8,066 nucleotides of DNA. Origin: CAVRZY01 sp963725415. GTDB lineage: Bacteria; Acidobacteriota; Terriglobia; Bryobacterales; Bryobacteraceae. A program made the translations under genes and the position numbers. The DNA lies in the NCBI GenBank assembly GCA_963725415.1, contig CAVRZY010000002.1, positions 1 to 8,066 of the forward strand, written 5' to 3'. Below the pieces are notes generated by a model. That model saw nothing but the letters and a program-made list of their open reading frames with translations. It was not told the origin of the DNA and made no database searches. This document shows positions 1 through 6,097 of the stretch, piece by piece (the stretch's first letter is position 1; each line of letters opens with the position of its first letter).

Positions 1-17
1 TCGATCAAGATCATCTT

Positions 18-117
18 AACCAGGCTCAAATCAAAACCGTTGGGATCGGAGTATTCCAGCCAGACGTTCCGGCTGGAATACTCCGATCCCAACGGTTTTG
101 CCGATTTGAGCCTGGTT
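18..117. repeat. Near-perfect inverted repeat at the left edge (arms 18-61 and 71-117)
   Basis: Positions 18-61 are the reverse complement of 71-117, apart from three bases (GGC, at 100-102 of the right arm) missing from the left arm. The loop is only 9 bases (62-70). Outside the arms, 7-17 against 118-128 still match at about 8 of 11 positions and then diverge. Read on the minus strand, the left arm codes for the same repeat-domain segment as the plus-strand gene (LEYSDPNGF-DLSLV), with one codon deleted and the frame kept. The innermost arms (CCAGCC / GGCTGG) form a small hairpin by themselves. This is either a fold-back/assembly chimera or a genuine head-to-head copy of a diverged repeat unit. 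Confidence 0.9.
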
Positions 118-894
118 CAGGTGATTTTCCACAACGTACTGGACGGGGTCGGGAGCTGCTACATTCTTTACAACCGGGCCGGCAACACCATGTACCTGGC
201 CTTTGACTCGGGAATGGGCGCGACCTCACTTCCCGTGGTCAGCGCGTCGGGCAGCCTTGAGAACAGCCAATGCGTGGTGAACGTCGGCGGGACCACCGTT
301 TCCGGGTCCGGGAACTCCCTGGTCCTGAACATCCCCATCACTTTCAAGCCGGTCTTTGGCGGACTCAGGAATGTGTACATGCTGGCCGTTGACAACGCCG
401 GGCAAGTGGGCGGGTGGTACGTCGCAGGAAGCTGGACCGTGACCGGCACGCCGCCCCAACCCCCCTCCTCGATGACCGTCAGTCCGAACTCAGGGAGCGG
501 CGCCCAGCGCGTCTTCCGATTCGTTTATACGGATCCAAACGGGGCGGCAGACTTTGATCTGGTGCAACTGCTGTTCAATACCGGTGTCAACGGCGTGGGC
601 GCATGTTACATCCTGTATCATTCTCCCAGCAACTCCACCTACCTGGCGGTGGATGCCGGTATGGGATCGACAGGCCCGGCCCCACCTGGCGCTCCAGTGA
701 CTCTACAGAACAGTCAATGCTCGCTTAACCTGGCCGCATCCGCGGTCTCCAGGTCGGGGAACGACCTGATACTAGACCTCTCGTTGTCTTTCAAGGCGTC
801 TTTCGCCGGGGCCAGGAATGTCTACATGTGGGCGCGGGACAAAGGCGGCTTGTCTCTGGGCTGGCTCCAAGCGGGCGCCTGGACGGTGCCGTAA
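40..894 (+). CDS. Surface protein with two tandem Cys-containing beta-rich repeat domains (5'-incomplete)
   Basis: This is the 3' part of a probable secreted or surface protein. It has two homologous units of about 135 residues: residues ~7-134, then a Pro-rich linker (TGTPPQPPSS, ~136-144), then ~145-284. Each unit has the order F.F.Y(S/T)DPNG, then (A/S)CYILY, (L)A.D.GMG, NSQC, SGN.L.L...(I/L)(T/S)FK..F.G.RNVYM, and GW...G.WTV. Each has two Cys (C40/C78 and C189/C227), which could form a disulfide in an exported domain. I associate this repeat with large secreted Solibacter-type acidobacterial proteins; no enzyme motif is present and its function is unknown. The frame is open to position 1. 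The TTG at 40 is only the first possible start codon and has no ribosome binding site. The codons before ~55 are antisense of the repeat because of the inverted repeat at 18-117, so the true N-terminus and any signal peptide lie elsewhere. It ends TAA at 892-894, convergent to the sugar-epimerase gene. Confidence 0.8.
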   Translation: MGSEYSSQTFRLEYSDPNGFADLSLVQVIFHNVLDGVGSCYILYNRAGNTMYLAFDSGMGATSLPVVSASGSLENSQCVVNVGGTTVSGSGNSLVLNIPITFKPVFGGLRNVYMLAVDNAGQVGGWYVAGSWTVTGTPPQPPSSMTVSPNSGSGAQRVFRFVYTDPNGAADFDLVQLLFNTGVNGVGACYILYHSPSNSTYLAVDAGMGSTGPAPPGAPVTLQNSQCSLNLAASAVSRSGNDLILDLSLSFKASFAGARNVYMWARDKGGLSLGWLQAGAWTVP

Positions 895-952
895 TGACCG
901 GCAGGCGCTGTCGTGCAGACCTCGGGGGGCGCCCAAGTTGCACCGACCTTTG

Positions 953-1990
953 CTAATCCGAATTGAGGCGCGCCAGCAGATCGCGCGACTCCTCGGCCCA
1001 GCGCAACAGGACAGTAACGCCCTCTACAGGCGCAGTTCTCGGTGACCAGCCCAGTTCGCGCCGGGCTTTCTCGCAGTCGGAGACGAAGACCTTTTGATCA
1101 CCGGGCCGCCAGGCTGAGAAGCGGACGGCGATGCTGCGTCCCAGATAAGAACGCAGGATGTCCAGAAGTTCCAGCAGCGACAGGGTATTCGAGGCGCCGC
1201 CCCCGGCGTTATAGATCTGCCCTGCCGTCGTTTCGATGGAGGCAATGGCTTTCAGGTAGAGATCGATCAGGTCGTCCACCCACAGCAGGTCCCGAAGCTG
1301 CTTGCCGTCGCCGTAAATCGTGAGCGGCCTGCCCAGAACGGAGGCAATAATAAACCAGGCCACCCAGCCCTGGTCCTCCACACCGAACTGTCGCGTTCCG
1401 TAGACGCAGGACTGTCGAAAGACGACCGACTTGAGGCCATAAATGCGGTGATAATCTCTCACATATTGCTCGGCGCACCCCTTCGAGCAGCCGTAGGGAG
1501 AGTGGAAATCCATGGATTCGGATTCGTCGATGCCGCGTGTCGCTTCAGTGTATTCGTAGCGAGTCAAGCCCTCACGCACGCACAGGTGCTCCAGTTGGCC
1601 GTAGACCTTGTTTGTGGAGGCATATAGGAAGACCGCCTGGGGTGTGTACTGCCGCGCCGCCTCCAGCACGTTAAAGGTTCCCAGGGCATTGACCTCGAAA
1701 TCGGTCCTGGGATCCGATACGGAGCTGGTTACGGCCACCTGTGCGGCTTCGTGAATCACCACATCTGTGTCTTGATGCTGCGCAAACAGCCCGGCCATAT
1801 CGGTCGCTGAGCGGACATCCGTGTGATGGAAGACCAACTGCTTCTGCCAGCCGGCCAGGCAGTTGAGGTTGTCCCGGCTACCGGGGCGCGAGAGGTTGTC
1901 GATGCCGACAACTGTGGCGCCTTGCGAGAGAAACCTTGTGGCTACATGGCTCCCAATGAAGCCCGCCACGCCGGTAACGATCACTTTCAT
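953..1990 (-). CDS. NAD-dependent sugar epimerase, CDP-paratose/CDP-tyvelose 2-epimerase type
   Basis: This is an extended short-chain dehydrogenase/reductase of 345 residues, usual length for the family, and cytoplasmic. The Rossmann motif GVAGFIG lies at residues 7-13 and D31 follows the second strand, as expected for NAD binding. The active-site region is ASTNKVYG (124-131) with Y166 and K170 in YGCSK. The segment FRQSCVYGTRQFGVEDQGW (191-209), followed by AWFI and YGDGKQLRD, is the pattern I know from CDP-paratose 2-epimerases (tyv/rfbE), which convert CDP-paratose to CDP-tyvelose for O-antigens. A related nucleotide-sugar 4-epimerase or dehydratase is the main alternative, so no symbol is given. 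The ATG at 1990 is supported by AGGGAGGAG six bases upstream. It is the last gene of the glycan cluster, 122 bp after the second glycosyltransferase, so it may be expressed partly on its own. No other CDP-sugar gene (rfbF/G/H/S type) is in the window. Confidence 0.88.
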   Translation of the reverse strand: MKVIVTGVAGFIGSHVATRFLSQGATVVGIDNLSRPGSRDNLNCLAGWQKQLVFHHTDVRSATDMAGLFAQHQDTDVVIHEAAQVAVTSSVSDPRTDFEVNALGTFNVLEAARQYTPQAVFLYASTNKVYGQLEHLCVREGLTRYEYTEATRGIDESESMDFHSPYGCSKGCAEQYVRDYHRIYGLKSVVFRQSCVYGTRQFGVEDQGWVAWFIIASVLGRPLTIYGDGKQLRDLLWVDDLIDLYLKAIASIETTAGQIYNAGGGASNTLSLLELLDILRSYLGRSIAVRFSAWRPGDQKVFVSDCEKARRELGWSPRTAPVEGVTVLLRWAEESRDLLARLNSD

Positions 1991-1996
1991 GTTCTG

Positions 1997-2005
1997 CTCC
2001 TCCCT
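1997..2005 (-). promoter_or_regulatory. Strong ribosome binding site of the sugar epimerase
   Basis: The minus-strand sequence AGGGAGGAG lies 6 bases before the ATG at 1990. It is the best Shine-Dalgarno match in the cluster and fixes the epimerase start. The two glycosyltransferase starts upstream have much weaker sites. Confidence 0.8.
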
Positions 2006-2022
2006 GGCCGGCCTCGTTCGAA

Positions 2023-2042
2023 CCGTTCCAGGTCAGGAACGG
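2023..2042. repeat. Perfect 7-bp inverted repeat in the intergenic gap before the epimerase
   Basis: CCGTTCC (2023-2029) and GGAACGG (2036-2042) flank a 6-base loop, AGGTCA. The site lies about 70 bp after the stop of glycosyltransferase 2 and about 33 bp before the epimerase ATG. No T-run follows on the minus strand, so it is not a classical intrinsic terminator. It could be an mRNA-processing or attenuation hairpin, or a dyad operator. Function is inferred only from position. Confidence 0.45.
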
Positions 2043-2112
2043 CTATTCCGCACACCGAGCAAAGAACCTGCGGGGAGGTAAAACAAGTGCTCCTGCCCGT
2101 CGGCCAATTCTC

Positions 2113-3459
2113 TCACGGCTTGTGCGCCATGCCGGCTCCTAACCGCCCGTGGGTCACCGAGTAGATGGCTTGCGTGACCCTGTCCAGCAAATCCTCGGCC
2201 ACGGTTGGGTGGGTCCAGCGGTTCACCTCGGCGCCCACTCGGTCGGCCATCTCCAGCGCGACGGCGTGTGTCCGGTAGGCCCGCGCCCTGGCAGTGAACT
2301 CGATCATGGATCGTGCGTATCTCTCCGGTGGATGCCTCTCCTGAAGCACCCGGCAGCCCTCCGCGCCTAGCGCCGTGAAACGCTGCGGATCGGCCAGGAA
2401 CGCTTTCAGGTGGTTCTGAATGTCGGCCACCTCGTTATCCGGGCGCACGAAGGCCACGGCCTCTTTCGGAAGCGAGGCGTACCAACCCACCTCCGTGACC
2501 AGGGCGGGCAAGGCATGCTCCCAGATCTGAAGCTGGCTCAGCGAAGCTTCACCCATGGTGGGATAGCGCAGGTTAATCACCAGGTCGGCCTGGCATAACA
2601 CCGCGTCGATCTCCGCCGGAGGCGTGAACCCGTGCAGATGTACCTGCTGGGTGAGGCCGGCGGAACGAATCGCATCCTCGACGTGCTCGGCATTCCAGAG
2701 CGGACCGTAGACGTCCAGCCGGAATTGATCCCGCTCCGGGAGGTTCGCCAGCGCCTGGAGGACCGATTCCAGGCGGCGGTTGGGATTCAAGTAGCCGAAA
2801 ATTACCAGCCGATAGGGAGGCCGGGAAGCCTCTACACGCCGAGACTTCCAGCTCTCCAGAATAGATGAGCCTCTGCTCGCATAGGGGAAATCCAGCAACG
2901 CCACCGGACAACTACTTTGGCCGCGAATCTCCTCGCAAGCTGCCGGAGAGTGCAGGATGACGCCCAGCGCATTCTCCAGTGCCAGTGCGGTCAGGGGGTA
3001 ATTCTCGGACATCCAGTCTGCGCTGTGGCCTCCGTCCCAGTAAATTTCCCCCGCCAAGCGGCCCTCTTCGCCGTAATAGGCCTGCATGTGCGCCAGGTAA
3101 CCTTCGCGGTCTGCTCGGTGATGGCGGTACAAATACGAAAACAGATCGTGCAATCGCAGGTCATGCAACACGACGATTCCGGGATGGAGCCTGGCGACCT
3201 GCCAGATGGAATCGTGGAAGATCGCATTATTCCCCATGTGATAGATGGTCATGTCCGCGCGGCTGACCTCCGGCCAGGGGAGGTGGGGAGGGCGAAATCG
3301 CCGGACTTGCCCACACTGTTCCAGTGTCCGATCCCAGTCGGTTTGGTCGGTCCATAGAACCAGCTCCGCCCATTTGCACAGATAGGGGAGGATGACGGCG
3401 GAATACTGCGCGACGCCGCTGCGAGCGGGCGGCAGAGGGCAGAACCAGTTCAGCTTCAT
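2113..3459 (-). CDS. Glycosyltransferase, GT-B fold, family 4 type (second in the cluster)
   Basis: A 448-residue cytoplasmic or membrane-associated glycosyltransferase that probably adds a sugar to the growing surface glycan; donor and acceptor cannot be read from sequence. The N-terminal motif CPLPPARSGVAQYS (7-20) is the glycine-containing acceptor-domain loop typical of group 1 transferases. IVVLHDLRLHD lies at 95-105. The linker RLVIFGYLNPNRRL (217-230) opens the donor-binding domain. LVINLRYPTMGEAS (293-306), with E304 and the conserved GW at 325-326, forms the nucleotide-sugar site. A helical tail follows from ~390. I chose the ATG at 3459, not the in-frame start at 3561: the extra 34 residues do not look like the family and would overlap the upstream gene by 106 bp. 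With 3459 the genes share ATGA, which suggests translational coupling. It stops with TGA at 2113-2115. Confidence 0.9.
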   Translation of the reverse strand: MKLNWFCPLPPARSGVAQYSAVILPYLCKWAELVLWTDQTDWDRTLEQCGQVRRFRPPHLPWPEVSRADMTIYHMGNNAIFHDSIWQVARLHPGIVVLHDLRLHDLFSYLYRHHRADREGYLAHMQAYYGEEGRLAGEIYWDGGHSADWMSENYPLTALALENALGVILHSPAACEEIRGQSSCPVALLDFPYASRGSSILESWKSRRVEASRPPYRLVIFGYLNPNRRLESVLQALANLPERDQFRLDVYGPLWNAEHVEDAIRSAGLTQQVHLHGFTPPAEIDAVLCQADLVINLRYPTMGEASLSQLQIWEHALPALVTEVGWYASLPKEAVAFVRPDNEVADIQNHLKAFLADPQRFTALGAEGCRVLQERHPPERYARSMIEFTARARAYRTHAVALEMADRVGAEVNRWTHPTVAEDLLDRVTQAIYSVTHGRLGAGMAHKP

Positions 3460-4505
3460 GCCAGCAGTGTCCTGACCACAGTACGCCAGGAGATGTCCAG
3501 GCTCGAGTAGCGATCGCGTCCAGCCTGTCCCCAGGCCCTGGCCTGGGTGCGATTCTCCCACAGGGTATCCATGGCGAGGGCCAACGACTCCCGGCTGGGC
3601 TCGACAACCAGGCCGGTCTCACCGTGCACCACGAACTCCAAGGGACCCCCGGAGTCGCGGCAGGTGATGACTGGCTTTTGAGCGAGCATGGCTTCCAAGG
3701 TAACGTAACCGTAATCTTCGTCCAGCGGGGGAAAGACGACACCCAGAGAGCGGGCGTAAAGCTCCCGTTTGTGCTGCTCAGAGACATTGCCCAGCCACTC
3801 CAGTCGGTCTTGCACCCGGAGCTCCACAGCCAAGGCCCGGATGGTGTGCTCGAATTCCGAATTGTCTGCCGCCCCGGCCAGACGCAGGCGAACTGGCTGC
3901 CGGGTTCTTGAAAGCGCCTGCACCGCCAGCACCTGGCGCTTCAGGGGGTTCAGGCGGCTGGGAAAGAAGAGGTACTCTTCCGGCTCGGCGGAATAGAACT
4001 GTTCGGCGCAAGGGGCAGGACTGTAGAGCGGAACGGAGTCAATGCCGCAGTGATCTTTCAAGCGACGGGAGACATTGGCGGACAGAGCGCAAATTCTCTG
4101 TGCTTCGGGAATCAACTCGCGATCCGCTTTCCAGATGGCCTCGCGGATCTGCACCCCCTTGGGGGAATAAACCAGATCGCCGGCCGCCGGATTCATCCAC
4201 AACTCATAGGCCTGGCGGTGCTGATGCAGGATCCAGAGGACCTTATTGGGGTGAGGAATGAAGTAGGCAGGAAATTTCAGCCCGATGAGGCGATCGATCG
4301 GCCTGCCGAAGCTTTCCGTCACATCCAGCAGGCGGCAGGCCAAGATATGATCCAGAATCCGCTCGGGCGGGTAGTGTTTGAAGGGAATGGCAGCAATCTC
4401 CGCCTCATGCCCTTCTGCGATTAAGGCGTCCTGGAGGCCAGCCGCCAGAATCTCGGCCCCCCCGCGAATGAATGGGATCTGAACCGTGGCTATTAGAACC
4501 CGCAT
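3456..4505 (-). CDS. Glycosyltransferase, GT-B fold, family 4 (first in the cluster)
   Basis: A 349-residue group 1 glycosyltransferase. The start MRVLIATVQIPFIRGGAE carries the GG loop (residues 15-16) of the N-terminal Rossmann domain, near the acceptor. The donor-binding domain starts near EEYLFFPSRLNPLKRQ (177-191), where R184 and K189 match the basic phosphate-contacting residues of the family. The EX7E motif is E263-DYGYVTL-E271, followed by GGPLEFVVHGETGLV (286-300), which holds the sugar nucleotide. It is therefore likely a retaining transferase using a nucleotide-activated sugar. It follows the methyltransferase by 14 bp, and its weak ribosome binding site (GAGAG) overlaps that gene's stop codon. 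Its own TGA overlaps the next gene's ATG. Sugar specificity is unknown. Confidence 0.92.
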   Translation of the reverse strand: MRVLIATVQIPFIRGGAEILAAGLQDALIAEGHEAEIAAIPFKHYPPERILDHILACRLLDVTESFGRPIDRLIGLKFPAYFIPHPNKVLWILHQHRQAYELWMNPAAGDLVYSPKGVQIREAIWKADRELIPEAQRICALSANVSRRLKDHCGIDSVPLYSPAPCAEQFYSAEPEEYLFFPSRLNPLKRQVLAVQALSRTRQPVRLRLAGAADNSEFEHTIRALAVELRVQDRLEWLGNVSEQHKRELYARSLGVVFPPLDEDYGYVTLEAMLAQKPVITCRDSGGPLEFVVHGETGLVVEPSRESLALAMDTLWENRTQARAWGQAGRDRYSSLDISWRTVVRTLLA

Positions 4506-4519
4506 CTCGAGGAAACTCT

Positions 4520-5815
4520 CTAAGGAATCTTCCTCGCCACCAGGGCGTAGTCTTGGGCGGCGTAGAAGTAATGGTTGAAGCGTTCGACCAGCTCGGGACC
4601 CGCGTCAAAGACCTTCGCTGAGTCGGGGATAGGACTCAACAATAGAACTTCGATCTCCGACAACCCTCGGGCCTGAGCCAAGAAACGAACTAAGGAGCTG
4701 GGCAGGGGGTTGCGGTGTGTGGGATCCTGGTAGAAACTATGGGAACTCACCAGCACGTTTAGCGGATTCGGGGTCTCGAAGATGGCCAAGCCGTCCGGCT
4801 GCAAGGTGCGTACCGCTTCGTCCAGCACGTCAACCAGCGTCTCCCAGGGCAGATGCTCGATGACGTGGAAGCCAGTGACCGCGCCCACTGAGCAGTCCGG
4901 GAGACTGCGCAGAAAGCTGAGCAGATCACTTTCCACGACATCCAGGCCTCTGTCGCGGCATAAGGCGACCATTACACGGTTAGCCTCCACGCCGCGGGCG
5001 TGGAAGCCTTCGGTCCGCAACAACTCCAACCACTCTCCCCGGCCACAGCCCAAGTCAAGGATGGGCGTGTTCTCGCCGCCAACGTTGGCCTGGCGAAGGT
5101 AAGGAAGGTAGACCTGCAAGTGTTTGGTCAGTTCTTCGCGGGTGCCGCGAAACTGGTTCTCGCAGGAACAATACAGCGCGTCATGCCTGTGCGGGTCTTC
5201 AGGGGCGAGGCTCTTGATCCGGTCTTGCTCGAAGGCCTCCGAAATCCAGCGGTGTTGTTGCTGGTGCAACGCCGTGATGCGACGTTCCTGCACCAAGTTC
5301 TGGGCTCTTAGCATGGCCAGTTCCTGTTCCGCCTTGCGCAGGCCCTCCTCCAGAGAGCGGCGATGCGCAGACTCGGAATCGATTTCACGATGCAAAACCT
5401 CGCCGGCGGTGATTGCCGCGCTCACACCCTCCTGCAACCGCCGCGATCGCTCCACCTGAGAAGCGAGCTGAGCAGAGAGAGCTTCGTGCGCTGCAATCTC
5501 GAGGCCACTCTGCCGCTCCGCTTCCCCTAGCCGGTCACGGTAGGAGGTGAGCTGAGCGCGGAGGGCTTGGAGTGCGGCGCTAGTGCCCGTCAGTTCCAGG
5601 TGGGTCTGGATGCCAGCCTCCCGCGCTGCTCGCAACTCCGGCTCCAACCTCTCCAGGTCGGCGCTGAGCAACTCAGCCAACCGCACGGCATCGGCCCCGG
5701 TTCGCCAGGCGTTTTCCAAAGCGTCCAGTTGTTCGCTGAGAGCCTTCTTGGTCACGGCGCCCAACTCGGCGATCTGGGGCGTGTACCAAAACAGCATGCG
5801 CCGCACCAGGCGCAC
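4520..5815 (-). CDS. Coiled-coil plus SAM-dependent methyltransferase (WbdD-like), main frame
   Basis: Codes for 431 residues from a GTG. Residues 1-20 (RRMLFWYTPQIAEL) are a conserved amphipathic start of this family's core. About 25-185 is rich in heptad-like Leu/Ala/Glu/Arg and predicted coiled coil. HDALYCSCENQFRGTREE (211-228) leads into a class I methyltransferase domain: SAM motif I LDLGCGRGE (253-261), GFHVIEHL (315-322), ETPNP (347-351) and YQDPTHRNPL (362-371). WbdD-type enzymes methylate the non-reducing end of an O-antigen and use a coiled coil as a length ruler; that role is inferred here. No kinase domain is present. The family normally has about 80 more N-terminal residues, and these are coded in another frame at 6063 to ~5833. 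The gene is therefore either frameshifted or restarted at this GTG, which has AGGAG seven bases upstream. An intact gene spanning 6063-4520 would code for about 514 residues. Confidence 0.88.
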   Translation of the reverse strand: MRLVRRMLFWYTPQIAELGAVTKKALSEQLDALENAWRTGADAVRLAELLSADLERLEPELRAAREAGIQTHLELTGTSAALQALRAQLTSYRDRLGEAERQSGLEIAAHEALSAQLASQVERSRRLQEGVSAAITAGEVLHREIDSESAHRRSLEEGLRKAEQELAMLRAQNLVQERRITALHQQQHRWISEAFEQDRIKSLAPEDPHRHDALYCSCENQFRGTREELTKHLQVYLPYLRQANVGGENTPILDLGCGRGEWLELLRTEGFHARGVEANRVMVALCRDRGLDVVESDLLSFLRSLPDCSVGAVTGFHVIEHLPWETLVDVLDEAVRTLQPDGLAIFETPNPLNVLVSSHSFYQDPTHRNPLPSSLVRFLAQARGLSEIEVLLLSPIPDSAKVFDAGPELVERFNHYFYAAQDYALVARKIP

Positions 5816-6063
5816 CAGAAGACTCCTAGACGCCCCCGCCAGGTTGGGGGCGCCGGCGGCAGCCGACCCAGCCGCAAGCAGACTTCAATGACGCTGTCGC
5901 AGGCGGCTTTCAGACGCCCCCAGTCGGGCGGCGCCGGCGCCGCGCCCACCATGCCGCCGGCGGAAGGTCGCAGGACGGCCTGCGGGGTCCACTTGCTCCG
6001 TACTCTATCGCGTATCTCGCGCAGAGCCTCTTCGGGGTTGCTCTCGGGATTCGGTGGTTCCAT
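5752..6063 (-). CDS. N-terminal part of the coiled-coil methyltransferase, out of frame with the rest
   Basis: The open frame gives 103 residues, of which about 1-80 look real. NPEEALREIRDRVRSK (9-24) matches the short 'LxxIRxxVxRR' helix that starts many O-antigen methyltransferases and glycosyltransferases. DWGRLKAACDSVIEVCLRLG (47-66), followed by LPPAPPTWRG, resembles the family linker before the hydrophobic segment and WYTPQ. After about residue 80 the frame gives Cys/Trp/Pro-rich sequence typical of a wrong frame, while the other frame takes up VRLVRRMLFWYTPQ. Restoring one base between about 5831 and 5852 would join the two. It starts ATG at 6063, 34 bp after the ATPase stop, with GAGG about 13 bases upstream. 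It could be a sequencing error, a true disruption, or a gene decoded by slippage. It is unlikely to be an independent small protein. Confidence 0.6.
   Translation of the reverse strand: MEPPNPESNPEEALREIRDRVRSKWTPQAVLRPSAGGMVGAAPAPPDWGRLKAACDSVIEVCLRLGRLPPAPPTWRGRLGVFWCAWCGACCFGTRPRSPSWAP
5823..5827 (-). promoter_or_regulatory. Internal Shine-Dalgarno before the GTG of the methyltransferase
   Basis: AGGAG on the minus strand ends 7 bases before the GTG at 5815, a good match and good spacing. It supports a possible internal or re-initiation start for the 431-residue protein while the upstream reading frame is still being translated (that frame ends at 5752). It may also be chance, since it lies within coding sequence of the inferred full-length gene. 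Confidence 0.45.
5831..5852. other. GC hairpin with two 5-base homopolymers at the presumed frameshift site
   Basis: CGCCCCC (5831-5837) and GGGGGCG (5846-5852) form a perfect 7-bp stem with an 8-base loop. On the coding (minus) strand this is a C5 run followed by a G5 run. One extra C or one extra G here restores the frame between the N-terminal fragment and the methyltransferase, giving PPAPPNLAGASRS or PPTWRGASRS before LLVRLVRRM. Homopolymers in a GC hairpin are a common place for base-count errors and also for slippage by polymerase or ribosome. No classical X XXY YYZ heptamer is present. Confidence 0.6.
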
Positions 6064-6097
6064 AACGGTCCAGAAGCCTCGGCGAACCAGTCACGCG

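Noticed and set aside
895..952. Possible bidirectional terminator between the convergent genes
   Set aside because: Only the loopless palindrome GGGCGCCC (927-934) is present, with no usable loop and no T-run.
2917..3357. Plus-strand open frame of 146 codons opposite glycosyltransferase 2
   Set aside because: Antisense shadow of a gene with clear GT-B motifs; no ribosome binding site or family signal.
3460..3561. 34-residue N-terminal extension of glycosyltransferase 2
   Set aside because: It lies inside the upstream gene's coding sequence and precedes the canonical family start MKLNWFCPLPPARSG. ATG 3459 forms a typical ATGA overlap.
5925..5950. GC-rich palindromic stretch (GGCGCCGGCGCC) in the methyltransferase N-terminus
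   Set aside because: It is explained by Gly/Ala/Pro codons in a low-complexity linker; no further symmetry or repeat copies.
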